A DNA stretch of 64,000 nucleotides from Paenibacillus turpanensis (GCF_011421635.1 NZ_WTLI01000016.1:1-64000), one strand, 5' to 3'; shown: positions 36,831-45,716, counted from the first letter of the stretch. Numbers and translations are program-made. Notes: generated by a model from the letters alone, not told the origin.

Positions 36831-38738
36831 CTAACCGGCTTGACCCGTCTGCTCGCGGGCAATTTCCTGTTCCACATCGTTCAACTCCCGGCTGAGCCAA
36901 TCATCCTGAAAGAGGATCGATTGGCGGCTTTGACCGGCCAGCTGGAGCGCTTTGGGCACGTTTATTAACCCGAAGCCGAAGTAAGGGTCCTTCCCCTGCG
37001 TACCAAGATCCTGGGCTGTCTGCCTCATGATCTCGTAGACCTCGGTATTTTTAAGCTCAGGGTTGACGGACCGAATGAGAGCCGCCAATGCAGCGACGTG
37101 CGGGCTCGCCATAGAAGTGCCCGAGAGAGCTGCGTATTGATTGCCGACATACGTGGAGGCAATGCCTACGCCCGGAGCTGCTACGTCGATGTAATCGCCG
37201 TAATTGGAGAACGATGCCTTGCGATTCCGGCTATCCGTCGCTGCCACCGCGAATACTTCCGGATAAGCTGCGGGGTAACCCGGCTGCTGCGTATTGTCGT
37301 TGCCGGAAGCCGCGATCAGCACGACATCCTTATCGAAGGCGTAGCGGATGGCGTCATGTAAAAATCGAGCATTGGCGTAGTTGCCGAGGCTCATATTTAT
37401 GACCTTGGCTCCGTTATCAGCTGCCCAAACGATGCCTTGAGCAACCGAGTATGTGCTTCCTGCACCGGTTTGGTCAAGAACTTTCACCGGCAGGATGCTG
37501 TTGCGCCATGTCATGCCGGCAATGCCCTCCCGGTTATTGGTAATGGCACTGATTACGCCGGCTACATGCGTGCCGTGACCTACATCATCCTCCGGGGTGG
37601 TGTTTTTGCCGACGGCATTATAGCCTGCAAGCAAATGACCGCGCAAATCCGGATGATCCAGATCAACTCCAGTATCGACTACTGCTACCGCAATTTCGTC
37701 ATTTCCGGTTGAGACGGTCCAGCCGTCCGGCGTTCCGGTAATCGGCAAATTCCATTGATATCTTGAAAAGAGAGCATCATTTGGCAATACGACGTCTTTT
37801 CCAGGTCCGGCATCGAATCCCCTCAAAGCAGCCCTGTTATCCTGCGGGATGTTTTCATTAGTCATATATAAGAAATGCGGCTCCGCATACTCGACCCCGC
37901 GTTTTTGGAAGTATTCAATCATGTCATCCGTCGTTGTATCCACGGATTGTATAACATAGGTGTAGCCTAACTTTTGAATGCTCGTTGCTTTAATATCGGA
38001 ACGGACCTTCTCAAGATCTTCTTCCGAAGGTTCATCCCGGAACTTCACAACAACCTCGCGGCGGTAATAATGGCTTGTTCCTTCGTTGTCCTCAGGGTGA
38101 TCTACCTCGACTTGTTCTAACGTCTTGGGATCCACCGCTTTAATGCCGAAACGCCCCTCCGAAGGGTAGGGCACCATTCGTAAATTTCGCACTTGATGCT
38201 GCTTTACCTCATGCAGGATGGACTGGCGAACGATCGCGATCAGACCCTTTCCTTCGCTTGCAGCTGCTGCCAAAACAAAATGCGGCTCATGCTGTACGTT
38301 AAACGTAGGAGACTGGTAGCTGCTGCCGCTAGAAACCGCCTGTCTGGCTTCTGTAAGATAGGCCGCCGTTTGCCGTTCGTTTTCGGGATCGATGGTGCCT
38401 GCGGTTAATGCAGGAGCCTCTTGATCCAGCCAAATTAACCGCAGCATATGCGGATGCTCGGCAATCATTTCCACTAAGTATTGCTGATTGGCTGCAGCAC
38501 TTTGATTTGGCTTGGAGAGCTCGGCCGCGGCCATACTTAAATCGGTGCGGCAGCTAATCCGGCAAAGTGCATTTGTTTTCGTAACGTCGTCTTCCATAAT
38601 ATGCTGCTTCACGGCAAGCTCTTGGTTCGGACCGAGACGCTGGGACGGATTGTCATTCCCTAACCAACGCTGCCCGGCAGGCAATACAAGAGCGGCGCCA
38701 AACAATATTAGTAAAAATGCACCGAATTTATGCTTCAT
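36831..38738 (-). CDS. Secreted subtilisin-like serine protease (S8)
   Basis: Extracellular S8 peptidase, 635 aa. A signal peptide begins MKHKFGAFLLILFGAALVLP. A long pro-region of about 300 residues follows, including VVVKFRDEPSEEDLEKV, a fervidolysin/I9-like inhibitor fold. The catalytic domain has AVVDTGVD (Asp near 353), GHGTHVAGVI (His near 388) and SGTSMASPHVAAL (Ser near 543). The ATG at 38738 follows TGGAGG by about eight bases; an upstream in-frame start has no SD. Secretion and self-processing are expected from the family. Confidence 0.93.
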   Translation of the reverse strand: MKHKFGAFLLILFGAALVLPAGQRWLGNDNPSQRLGPNQELAVKQHIMEDDVTKTNALCRISCRTDLSMAAAELSKPNQSAAANQQYLVEMIAEHPHMLRLIWLDQEAPALTAGTIDPENERQTAAYLTEARQAVSSGSSYQSPTFNVQHEPHFVLAAAASEGKGLIAIVRQSILHEVKQHQVRNLRMVPYPSEGRFGIKAVDPKTLEQVEVDHPEDNEGTSHYYRREVVVKFRDEPSEEDLEKVRSDIKATSIQKLGYTYVIQSVDTTTDDMIEYFQKRGVEYAEPHFLYMTNENIPQDNRAALRGFDAGPGKDVVLPNDALFSRYQWNLPITGTPDGWTVSTGNDEIAVAVVDTGVDLDHPDLRGHLLAGYNAVGKNTTPEDDVGHGTHVAGVISAITNNREGIAGMTWRNSILPVKVLDQTGAGSTYSVAQGIVWAADNGAKVINMSLGNYANARFLHDAIRYAFDKDVVLIAASGNDNTQQPGYPAAYPEVFAVAATDSRNRKASFSNYGDYIDVAAPGVGIASTYVGNQYAALSGTSMASPHVAALAALIRSVNPELKNTEVYEIMRQTAQDLGTQGKDPYFGFGLINVPKALQLAGQSRQSILFQDDWLSRELNDVEQEIAREQTGQAG

Positions 38739-38883
38739 CTCGTTTTCCTCCAGAGGCAATTTATCTTTAGCTTGAAAATCCGTCAAAGGAATTATGCATC
38801 GTGTATTCAGTTCCGAGCGGATTTGTGATAGGATGATACATAAATGCTTTTGTCCTAACCACTTCAAGGAGGTCTATAGCTGC

Positions 38884-39384
38884 ATGGCTGTATACAAAGT
38901 TCAAAGTTTATGTGAAACGACCAGCGCCAAACTGAAGGAAGCCATTCAAAAGCTGGAATTGTTTTTGAATACGAATTCCTTGACCCAATTAAATCCTGAG
39001 CAAGACGCCTCCATGGAAGAGTTTTACCGTGACTACCTATCCGATCTTCGCCGTCTTTCCGTGTTCTCTGAAGTATGCTATGAGAAAGTCGGATTGAACC
39101 TGCGCCGTCCAAGCTTTAATGTGGATCAAGCTGAAAAGGCCCTCTACGAAACGTATCACAACTGTGTTAACAACTTTTTCTACCCGAAAAATGAATGTTA
39201 TTCCGAAGACGGGCGTTACGCTTACACCGGTCAGGATGCGATCCGTTTCCGGAAGAAGCCGTCGCGGGAAATTCGTGATTTAACGCTGGAGCTGTCCAAG
39301 GTGTTTGAAGTGCTTCGTGAAGAGCTTGCTTATTACGAAACTGACTACATTACCCAGCGCCGCATGCAAGGGGAAAAGGTGTAA
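38884..39384 (+). CDS. DUF3907 / YpuI-like protein
   Basis: A 166-aa soluble helical protein (MAVYKVQSLCETTSAKLKEA) that I associate with the DUF3907 YpuI family, with moderate certainty. AAGGAGG lies about 12 bases upstream of ATG 38884; the longer open frame upstream has no SD. Conserved-looking features are EEFYRDYLSDLRRL and TGQDAIRFRKKP. No catalytic motif is visible. A terminator follows. Confidence 0.75.
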   Translation: MAVYKVQSLCETTSAKLKEAIQKLELFLNTNSLTQLNPEQDASMEEFYRDYLSDLRRLSVFSEVCYEKVGLNLRRPSFNVDQAEKALYETYHNCVNNFFYPKNECYSEDGRYAYTGQDAIRFRKKPSREIRDLTLELSKVFEVLREELAYYETDYITQRRMQGEKV

Positions 39385-39403
39385 AAATAAAGTACGTTAA
39401 TTT

Positions 39404-39436
39404 AGCCGCTGGGGCAAACGCCGGCGGCTTTTTTTT
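39404..39436 (+). terminator. Intrinsic terminator
   Basis: AGCCGC...GCGGCT with an inner GGGGC/CGCC pairing is followed by eight T. Confidence 0.75.
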
Positions 39437-39494
39437 CTGCCCCCGGTCATAAAACCGCCCTTAGAAGGGAATAATATTGCCGGGGGTGATAGGA

Positions 39495-39707
39495 ATGCCA
39501 CAAGTAAAATGTGCGGTATCCAACTGCGAGTATTATGCTGAGGGGAATCGCTGCAATGCCGACATGATTATGATCGAGATCGACAAACATGCGGACAAAA
39601 CGTTTGACGCTGAGTTCGCAGGTGAAGGCTTCGATTCGGATCATCAGGACGTTGCAAAAAACGCGTCGACGACATGCTGCCACACGTTCAAACCGAAAAA
39701 GGGATAA
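39495..39707 (+). CDS. DUF1540 family cysteine-rich protein
   Basis: A 70-aa protein with KCAVSNCEYYAEGNRCNAD near the start and TTCCHTFKP at the end, the DUF1540 pattern of spaced cysteines suggestive of metal binding. ATG 39495 follows GGGGGTGAT. Such proteins are common in spore formers; the function is unknown. Confidence 0.85.
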   Translation: MPQVKCAVSNCEYYAEGNRCNADMIMIEIDKHADKTFDAEFAGEGFDSDHQDVAKNASTTCCHTFKPKKG

Positions 39708-39732
39708 ATATCCCCGATAGGAGGTTTTTCAC

Positions 39733-40239
39733 GTGGAAGAGCGTAACAACCGCAAGCAAACTGTCATAACGGGTGATGAGGGCACACGTTATGTAATTGC
39801 TGATGTACCGGATGTTGAAACCGAGGTGTCGGCGGGATTGGGAAGTGAGGAGCTTCCGGAACCGGAGGATCATCGCCTTTATGACGATCTTGCTCCGGCG
39901 GTACGTCCGTCCAATCAGCGCGACATGGAAGCCGCTGCAGAGCTGACCGGCGCAGCGCCTCTGATTCAACCAGAAGACGATCGTCCGGCAGATATCCGCA
40001 GGACTAACGCTCAAGCAAATGCTGGAGCATTGGATCAGAATGGAGCAATGATGGGATGGTTGGCCCTAGTATTGGCCATTGCATCTTTATTTGTTTGGCC
40101 TTCTGTATTAGGTCCTTCCGCAATTGTTGTCGGTTTTATTTCGTACGTTCGCGGTACTCGTGCGCTTGGTGTATGGTCGATGGTTTTAGGGTTAATATCG
40201 TTTGTCACATTTTTAGCGATACTCAATATAACCCGATAG
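39733..40239 (+). CDS. DUF4190-like membrane protein, unknown
   Basis: The 168-aa product has an acidic, disordered N-terminal 100 residues and two or three hydrophobic helices at the C-terminus (GWLALVLAIASLFVWPSVLG and GVWSMVLGLISFVTFLAIL). The hydrophobic part resembles DUF4190 domains. The GTG start has TAGGAGG upstream. It lies 25 bases after the DUF1540 gene and is probably co-transcribed. A perfect terminator follows. Confidence 0.78.
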   Translation: MEERNNRKQTVITGDEGTRYVIADVPDVETEVSAGLGSEELPEPEDHRLYDDLAPAVRPSNQRDMEAAAELTGAAPLIQPEDDRPADIRRTNAQANAGALDQNGAMMGWLALVLAIASLFVWPSVLGPSAIVVGFISYVRGTRALGVWSMVLGLISFVTFLAILNITR

Positions 40240-40245
40240 CAGCAG

Positions 40246-40277
40246 GCAGCCGTATCTTCGTATACGGCTGCTTTTTT
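40246..40277 (+). terminator. Intrinsic terminator
   Basis: GCAGCCGTAT-CTTCGT-ATACGGCTGC is a perfect ten-base-pair hairpin followed by TTTTTT. Confidence 0.92.
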
Positions 40278-40292
40278 GCATAAAATGGCGAA

Positions 40293-40321
40293 TTGCGCCT
40301 CTTTGGGTAAAGGTGTACAAT
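40293..40321 (+). promoter_or_regulatory. Candidate promoter of the lytic transglycosylase
   Basis: TTGCGC and TACAAT are 17 bases apart. The -35 is a partial match and the -10 is a good one; the start would lie about 25 bases before the ATG. Confidence 0.45.
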
Positions 40322-40352
40322 ACATAGTAGTATGTGAAAAGGAGCATGAGCG

Positions 40353-41033
40353 ATGAGTATCGATCCACGGCTGCTGCAGACAATGATCCAGATGCAATTC
40401 ATGAGTAATTTATCAGCCGCGGGCTCCGCACGCTCTCCATTAGGAGGCAGTGTTACAGGAGGGCTGGACTTTGCTTCGCTGATCCAGCTGGCTATGCAGG
40501 CCGAGCCGCAGCAGGCAGCTGCACCAGAGCTAAAGACGGCGACTATTCCTGCGAATTTCGCAAGTGCTGGAGGAATTTCTGGTTACTCGACTTCCTTAAA
40601 GCAGGTCAAAGGCGAAAATTCGGGATATGACAGCTTGATCAATCAAGCGGGGCAGCGACACGGGGTGGATCCTTCGCTTGTGAAATCCGTTGTTCACGCG
40701 GAATCCAGCTTTAATCCGAATGCGGTATCCCATGCTGGGGCAAAAGGATTAATGCAGCTGATGGATGGAACGGCGCGGATGCTTGGCGTAACCAATTCGT
40801 TTGATCCGGTGCAGAATGTAGATGGTGGAACCCGCTTCCTTAAAAATATGCTTCGTAAATTTAATGGGAATATCGGGACGGCCTTGGCGGCTTACAATGC
40901 GGGTCCGGGTCGAATAAATCGCCTTGGCATCAGTAACGATGCTGAGCTGCAGGAAAAATATCATCTTCTCCCTAAGGAAACGCAGGGCTACGTTCGCAAG
41001 GTGTTGAACTTATACAACCAGTATCAGGCGTAA
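40353..41033 (+). CDS. Lytic transglycosylase, SLT domain
   Basis: Peptidoglycan lytic transglycosylase of the Slt70/LysM-free type, 226 aa. After about 95 residues of linker the SLT domain has [20 protein letters not shown], with the catalytic Glu in the first motif, then [12 protein letters not shown] and [12 protein letters not shown]. No clear signal peptide is visible, so export may be non-classical or occur only on lysis. SD AAAAGGAG precedes the ATG. The gene has its own promoter candidate and stands alone. Confidence 0.9.
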   Translation: MSIDPRLLQTMIQMQFMSNLSAAGSARSPLGGSVTGGLDFASLIQLAMQAEPQQAAAPELKTATIPANFASAGGISGYSTSLKQVKGENSGYDSLINQAGQRHGVDPSLVKSVVHAESSFNPNAVSHAGAKGLMQLMDGTARMLGVTNSFDPVQNVDGGTRFLKNMLRKFNGNIGTALAAYNAGPGRINRLGISNDAELQEKYHLLPKETQGYVRKVLNLYNQYQA

Positions 41034-41139
41034 CAGTTTTATTTTATTGCTATTATAACGTTTACGGAGGCGGACGAAACGGTTGACTGAAGTTCAACCG
41101 CTTCGTGCGCTATTTTTATTGAATTGTGGTGATCTGCAA

Positions 41140-42288
41140 ATGAAATACTTCGATTATAGTGCAACGACGCCGCCTTTTCCTGAGGTGGCTAATGCTGTGA
41201 AAGATGCGATGCTTCAGCTTTATGGCAATCCTTCTTCTTTACATAAGCTAGGGGTGCAGGCCGAGCGTCTTCTTGAGCAAGCGCGGGACGCCATTGCAGG
41301 TCAATTGAAGCTGCCTGAGGGGTACAGGGTCATTTTTACTTCCGGAGGGACGGAAAGCAACAATTTGGCGATCAAAGGCGCTGCGTTTGCTGCTATGGAG
41401 GCAGGGAGAGGGAAGCATGTCATTACGACTGCTGTCGAGCACGCTTCGGTTCTGGAGAGCTTTACGCAGCTTAAGGAACGCTTCGGCTTTGAATTAACCG
41501 TGTTGCCGGTGGACCACCACGGCAGAGTTTCCCCGGTAGAGGTTGCTGCTGCTCTACAGAAAGATACCGTATTGGTTAGTGTAATGCACGTGAACAATGA
41601 GGTGGGGGCGATTCAGCCGATCGACGAAATCGGCAAAATCGTCAAAGCGGCGGGTAGGGCGCTGTTCCATGTTGATGCCGTGCAAAGCGTTGCGGCCGGA
41701 GGCCTTTCTTTGTCCGGCGGATGTATTGACATGCTCAGCATGTCTGCGCATAAATGCAAGGGGCCCAAAGGCATCGGGCTGCTTGCCATGAAGGAGCATG
41801 TGCAACTGCTTCCGCTCTTGTCCGGAGGCGGCCAGGAATTTGGACTGCGCTCCGGGACCGAGCAGCCGGCTGCAGCGGCCGGGTTTGCAAAAGCGCTCCG
41901 TTTGAGCGCTGAGCGAACCGAACGCGAGCCTGACCTGCTGATGCGTTATCATGGTTTGGTGACGGAGTGCATCCGCAAGCTGCCAAACCTTATCCTCAAC
42001 GGAGGCGAGGCGGGAGAAGCATTTTCGCCGCACATTATTAATTTTTCGTTTCCCGGGATGAAGTCGGAGGTCATCGTTCATGCCCTTGAAGAGGAGGGTA
42101 TTGCGGTATCGACTCGTTCGGCCTGCTCATCGGGGGAAGACAAGGCAAGCCATGTGCTCGCAGCGATGGGGGTTGGAGAGGCGAGGGCCAAGAGCTCCAT
42201 TCGGATTAGCGTAAGCCATGATCATACGATGGAAGATATGGAGCATCTTTGCAGAGCGCTTGAAAATGTAAGCAGGAGGTTTTCTTAA
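41140..42288 (+). CDS. nifZ: Cysteine desulfurase, NifZ-type
   Basis: PLP-dependent NifS/IscS-family enzyme (382 aa) that takes sulphur from cysteine and passes it as persulphide. It reads MKYFDYSATTPPF; the PLP lysine lies in MSAHKCKGPKG, and the persulphide Cys in STRSACSSGED. Directly followed by thiI, it matches NifZ, the dedicated sulphur donor for ThiI in Bacillus. ATG 41140 with GGTGAT six bases upstream fits the family start; TTG 41083 would add 19 unaligned residues. Confidence 0.9.
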   Translation: MKYFDYSATTPPFPEVANAVKDAMLQLYGNPSSLHKLGVQAERLLEQARDAIAGQLKLPEGYRVIFTSGGTESNNLAIKGAAFAAMEAGRGKHVITTAVEHASVLESFTQLKERFGFELTVLPVDHHGRVSPVEVAAALQKDTVLVSVMHVNNEVGAIQPIDEIGKIVKAAGRALFHVDAVQSVAAGGLSLSGGCIDMLSMSAHKCKGPKGIGLLAMKEHVQLLPLLSGGGQEFGLRSGTEQPAAAAGFAKALRLSAERTEREPDLLMRYHGLVTECIRKLPNLILNGGEAGEAFSPHIINFSFPGMKSEVIVHALEEEGIAVSTRSACSSGEDKASHVLAAMGVGEARAKSSIRISVSHDHTMEDMEHLCRALENVSRRFS

Positions 42289-42291
42289 CGG

Positions 42292-43491
42292 ATGGATTGG
42301 CTTATTGTTCGATACGGCGATTTAACCTTGAAAGGAAAAAATCGCGGCAAGTTTGAAAAAGCGCTCTACCGGCGTTTGCGCCGAAGTCTTGAGCGTTATC
42401 CTCTTGTCTCGGTTCGTAATGAGTTTGGAAGAGCCTACATTCAGCTGAATGCACAACCGATGGAGGAGATCATTGAGGAACTTCGTCGAATTCCAGGGTT
42501 GTCCTCCTGCAGTCCGGCGCTGCAATGCGAGCCGGAGCTTGAGCAGATGAAGGGTGCGGCTCTGAGCGCCTTCCGCACCGGCTATAAGCCGGGACAGACG
42601 TTTAAGGTGTCCGTGAGGAGAGTGGATAAAACCTTCCCTCAGGATACCAACGAGCTGCTTCCGATATTAGCTGGGCATATTTTGAAAAACTCGGAACAGG
42701 TTAAGGTCGATGTAAGGAACCCTGATTTTGATTTAAAGGTGGAGATTCGGAGCAGCCAGGTGTTTGTTTACGGTGAGCAAATTGATTTGCTTGGCGGCTT
42801 TCCATACGGCTCCAATGGCAAGGCTGTGTTAATGCTGTCCGGCGGCATCGATAGTCCGGCGGCCGGCTTTTTAGCAATACGCCAAGGGCTGGAGGTGGAA
42901 GCCATCCACTTTCACAGCTATCCTTACACCAGCGAACGAGCGAAGCAGAAGGTCGTTGATTTGGCGCGTAAGCTGACGGATTATACCGAATCGATTACGC
43001 TGCACATGATTCCGTTCACAAAAATTCAGGAGCGGATTCGCTCGAGCTGTCAAGAAAAGCTATGGATTACCCTGATGCGGCGTTCTATGCTGCGAATTTC
43101 GGAAAAGGCCGCTATTGAGCTTGGCGGGCTTGGAATTGTTACGGGGGAAAGCATTGGGCAGGTCGCGAGCCAGACGCTACCCAGCATGAACACGATCGGC
43201 AGGGGTACGGCTTTGCCTGTGCTGCGGCCTTTAATTACGTCCGATAAGCTGGAAATTATGGAAATGGCGAAGCGGATTGGAACGTATCCGATTTCGATTC
43301 TGCCGTATGAGGACTGCTGTACGCTGTTTATGCCGCAAAATCCAAGCACCAACCCAAATCTTCATATTGTGGATAAAATCGAGCAGTCCATAACCGATTT
43401 GCCTGAGCTGCTGGATGAAGCGTGGAAAGAAAGAGAAGTCCTCCACCTTCACCGTCAAGAGAAGGAAGAGGACTTCGCTGAGTTTTTATAA
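42292..43491 (+). CDS. thiI: tRNA 4-thiouridine synthetase ThiI
   Basis: ThiI adenylates and thiolates U8 in tRNA. The 399-aa protein has an N-terminal ferredoxin-like and THUMP region, then a PP-loop ATPase with VLMLSGGIDSPAAGFLA. The rhodanese domain of E. coli ThiI is absent, as in Bacillus, which fits the adjacent NifZ donor. It starts three bases after the nifZ stop with GGAGG inside nifZ. Its stop overlaps the end of the convergent terC gene. Confidence 0.95.
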   Translation: MDWLIVRYGDLTLKGKNRGKFEKALYRRLRRSLERYPLVSVRNEFGRAYIQLNAQPMEEIIEELRRIPGLSSCSPALQCEPELEQMKGAALSAFRTGYKPGQTFKVSVRRVDKTFPQDTNELLPILAGHILKNSEQVKVDVRNPDFDLKVEIRSSQVFVYGEQIDLLGGFPYGSNGKAVLMLSGGIDSPAAGFLAIRQGLEVEAIHFHSYPYTSERAKQKVVDLARKLTDYTESITLHMIPFTKIQERIRSSCQEKLWITLMRRSMLRISEKAAIELGGLGIVTGESIGQVASQTLPSMNTIGRGTALPVLRPLITSDKLEIMEMAKRIGTYPISILPYEDCCTLFMPQNPSTNPNLHIVDKIEQSITDLPELLDEAWKEREVLHLHRQEKEEDFAEFL

Positions 43492-44187
43492 ATTTACTTC
43501 GGAGGCGGTGACTGGTTCACTGCCTTTTTCTTTTTGCTTCTTATTGTTAGCGGCTCTGCCTAACAGAAGAACCGCGACGATGACGATAACTTCGAAGCCG
43601 TACTTCAAGTATGTATTTGCGAAGAACGGCGTTAGGAAGTGCTCGGCAACAATCATTTTAGCGGCGGTGTAAGCAAGAATTCCTGCACCCGCATAAATAA
43701 TCCAGCCGTATCTGTTTACAAGCTTGATGAATAAGGTGCTGCCCCAAACGACGAGAGGTACGCTGATGAGCAGACCGAGAATAACAAGCAGCTCTGTTCC
43801 GTGTGAGGCCCCTGCTACTGCAATCACGTTATCGATTCCCATGGCCGCATCCGCTACAATGATCGTCTTAATAGCTGCGCCAACGGTGCTGCCCGCTTTT
43901 ACATCGTGTCCGTCATTATCGTCAATGAGCAGTTTATAGGCAATCCATAAGAGGAGTAGCCCGCCTACCAAATGAAGTCCGGGAACCTCAAGTAAGTATA
44001 CAACGAGCAGCGTTGCCACGATCCGGATTGCTACAGCGCCGAACGTTCCCCAGAAGATAACCTTCTTTTGCTGTTCCTTCTTTAAGTTTCTTGCCGCCAA
44101 TGCGATAACAATCGCGTTGTCGCCCGCTAACACAAGATCGATGCCGACGATGATAAGTAGTGCAACGATAAACTCCATTCCTGTCAC
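43486..44187 (-). CDS. TerC family membrane protein (metal exporter), copy 1
   Basis: TerC-family integral membrane protein, 233 aa with about seven helices. The paired motifs VGIDLVLAGDNAIVIAL and DAAMGIDNVIAVAG carry the acidic residues thought to handle Mn2+. Related YkoY/YceF proteins export manganese, partly to metallate secreted enzymes. The start is GTG 44187 with GGAAGGGTGG six bases upstream. A yybP-ykoY riboswitch precedes it, strongly suggesting Mn2+-induced expression. It is divergent from a second terC gene. Confidence 0.93.
   Translation of the reverse strand: MTGMEFIVALLIIVGIDLVLAGDNAIVIALAARNLKKEQQKKVIFWGTFGAVAIRIVATLLVVYLLEVPGLHLVGGLLLLWIAYKLLIDDNDGHDVKAGSTVGAAIKTIIVADAAMGIDNVIAVAGASHGTELLVILGLLISVPLVVWGSTLFIKLVNRYGWIIYAGAGILAYTAAKMIVAEHFLTPFFANTYLKYGFEVIVIVAVLLLGRAANNKKQKEKGSEPVTASEVNL
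43504..43534 (+). terminator. Terminator of thiI inside the convergent terC gene
   Basis: GGCGGTGA-CTGGT-TCACTGCC is an eight-pair stem with one G-U pair, followed by TTTTTCTTTTT. It lies entirely within the 3' coding part of the minus-strand TerC gene. Confidence 0.75.
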
Positions 44188-44223
44188 GAGAATCCACCCT
44201 TCCTGTCTTGTCTGCTTTGGCAC

Positions 44224-44341
44224 AAAAAGAAAAGACCTGTGCCTCGCGGCAAAGGTCTTGCGAACAACGTTTGACGTTGCCATTAAAGCCGGGGAAAAAT
44301 TTTCCCGTAATGACGACTTTAATGTACAGCTACTCCCCTTT
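44224..44341 (-). promoter_or_regulatory. yybP-ykoY manganese riboswitch with terminator
   Basis: On the minus strand the RNA begins AAAGGGGAGTAGC (44341 down to 44329), the yybP-ykoY hallmark. The 3' side GCAAGACCTTT (44261 down to 44251) closes helix P1, and GGCAACGTC lies between. The P1 3' strand overlaps a terminator, AAGACCT...AGGTCTT followed by TTCTTTTT (44259 to 44224). The two structures are mutually exclusive. By analogy with characterised members, Mn2+ stabilises P1, blocks the terminator and turns on terC. Confidence 0.88.
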
Positions 44342-44351
44342 GATGAATATG

Positions 44352-44381
44352 ATTATAAAGAAGCCAACCTGTCCTCGTCAA
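44352..44381 (-). promoter_or_regulatory. Sigma-A promoter of the riboswitch-terC transcript
   Basis: On the minus strand TTGACG (44381-44376) and TATAAT (44357-44352) are separated by 18 bases, placing the transcript start just before the riboswitch. Confidence 0.8.
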
Positions 44382-44441
44382 GCCTGCGATAGGCGGGAAA
44401 GGCGACAAAAATATCGATTTTTCTATTTGGGAGGAACCATC

Positions 44442-45104
44442 ATGGAAACGCTTTTGCTTTTGCTGCAGATTTTACTTATTAATATCGTATTAAGCGGGGA
44501 TAACGCGGTCGTTATCGCTCTAGCCAGCAAAAAATTGCCCGAAGAGCAGCGTAAAAAAGCGGTATGGTGGGGAGCGACGGGTGCTGTTCTGTTGCGAATT
44601 GTTTTAACGTTTGCCGCCGTGCTTTTGCTGGATGTTCCTTATATCCAAGTTGCGGGTGGCATTCTTTTGCTTTACATAGCCGTTAAGCTTATGCTGGACG
44701 ATGGCGGGCATTCGGACGTGAAGGCGGCGCCGGGTTTATGGTCTGCGGTATGGACGATTATCGTTGCGGACTTTGTCATGAGTCTGGACAACGTGCTTGC
44801 CGTGGCCGCGATCGCAAAGGATAATGTGCTTGTGCTTATCTTAGGAATTGTGCTCAGCATCCCCTTAATCATTTGGGGAAGTCACATAATTATGAGGTTG
44901 TTGTCACGCTATCCGGTATTAAATTACTTAGGAGCGGGCATTTTAGGCTTTGCTGCCGGAGAAATGATCATCGCCGATCAAGCGATGATCCATTTTATGG
45001 AGGGAAGAAGTCCGAGTCTGCATTGGCTGTTTCCAGTAGGCTTTCCTATTATCGTTATTGCTTCAGGGTTGATGAAGAAGCTGCTGGCTCCGCGGGCAAT
45101 CTAG
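44442..45104 (+). CDS. TerC family membrane protein, copy 2
   Basis: A paralogue of the divergent gene, 220 aa with about seven helices. It has NIVLSGDNAVVIALASKKL near the start and DFVMSLDNVLAVAAIA later, the two acidic TerC motifs. ATG 44442 has TTGGGAGGA upstream; long open frame extensions before it overlap the riboswitch and are not coding. No second riboswitch is seen in its own leader, so the two copies are probably regulated differently. Confidence 0.92.
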   Translation: METLLLLLQILLINIVLSGDNAVVIALASKKLPEEQRKKAVWWGATGAVLLRIVLTFAAVLLLDVPYIQVAGGILLLYIAVKLMLDDGGHSDVKAAPGLWSAVWTIIVADFVMSLDNVLAVAAIAKDNVLVLILGIVLSIPLIIWGSHIIMRLLSRYPVLNYLGAGILGFAAGEMIIADQAMIHFMEGRSPSLHWLFPVGFPIIVIASGLMKKLLAPRAI

Positions 45105-45196
45105 TTTTTTCTAAGGTTTTCCTGTACAATATTTGGTAGTCGGTGTCGCATCGCGTCGATTTGCCGCTACCATGTACAGAATTGGAGTGGAGACTT

Positions 45197-45676
45197 ATGA
45201 ATCGCAACTTTTCTCTTGGTGTATTGATCCTTGTACTCGGCTTTTTTATTTTGCTCGGGAAGCTTGGCCTGTTTAGTTTTCTCGGAGCAATGCTGTGGCC
45301 TGCATTTGTTTTAATACCGGGGCTGATTTTGCATTTTTTATATTTTTCGAAGGTGCTTCCATCGGGGGTGTTGATTCCCGCCGGGATTCTAACTACATAC
45401 TCCTTCTTATTTTTCTTCTGCAATATTTTTGGCGGGCACCTATACAAATATTTATGGCCTGTGTTTATTTTAGGCGTTGCGATTGGGCTGTACGAGTTTT
45501 ATTTGTTTGACCGCAGCCATCCTCGCGGAGTATTTATCGCATCGGCCATTCTAGCCGGGATTGCTTTGGTCTGTTTTTCAATTGTTTTGCTTTTTTCGTC
45601 AGCAGTCTATTTAATTGCCTTGGGCTTAATCGCTTTTGGATTTTTCCTTATTTATCGCAGGCCCAAAGCTTGGTGA
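45197..45676 (+). CDS. Small polytopic membrane protein, LiaF-like N-terminus
   Basis: The 159-aa product is almost wholly hydrophobic with five or six helices and begins MNRNFSLGVLILVLGFFILL, a pattern seen in LiaI/LiaF-type transmembrane domains (DUF5668-like). I cannot assign a function. ATG 45197 is preceded by GGAGTGGAG; the longer frame upstream is not supported. It lies between terC and typA. Confidence 0.72.
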   Translation: MNRNFSLGVLILVLGFFILLGKLGLFSFLGAMLWPAFVLIPGLILHFLYFSKVLPSGVLIPAGILTTYSFLFFFCNIFGGHLYKYLWPVFILGVAIGLYEFYLFDRSHPRGVFIASAILAGIALVCFSIVLLFSSAVYLIALGLIAFGFFLIYRRPKAW

Positions 45677-45677
45677 T

Positions 45678-45706
45678 TTGATTTTTCGACGAATTTTGCT
45701 TATACT
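45678..45706 (+). promoter_or_regulatory. Candidate promoter of typA
   Basis: TTGATT and TATACT are 17 bases apart. The start would fall near 45713, immediately before a hairpin in the leader. Confidence 0.55.
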
Positions 45707-45716
45707 ATAGAAAACG

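Noticed and set aside
44208..44441. N-terminal extension of the plus-strand terC gene
   Set aside because: It crosses the riboswitch and promoter of the divergent gene; the proper ATG 44442 has a good SD and matches the family start.
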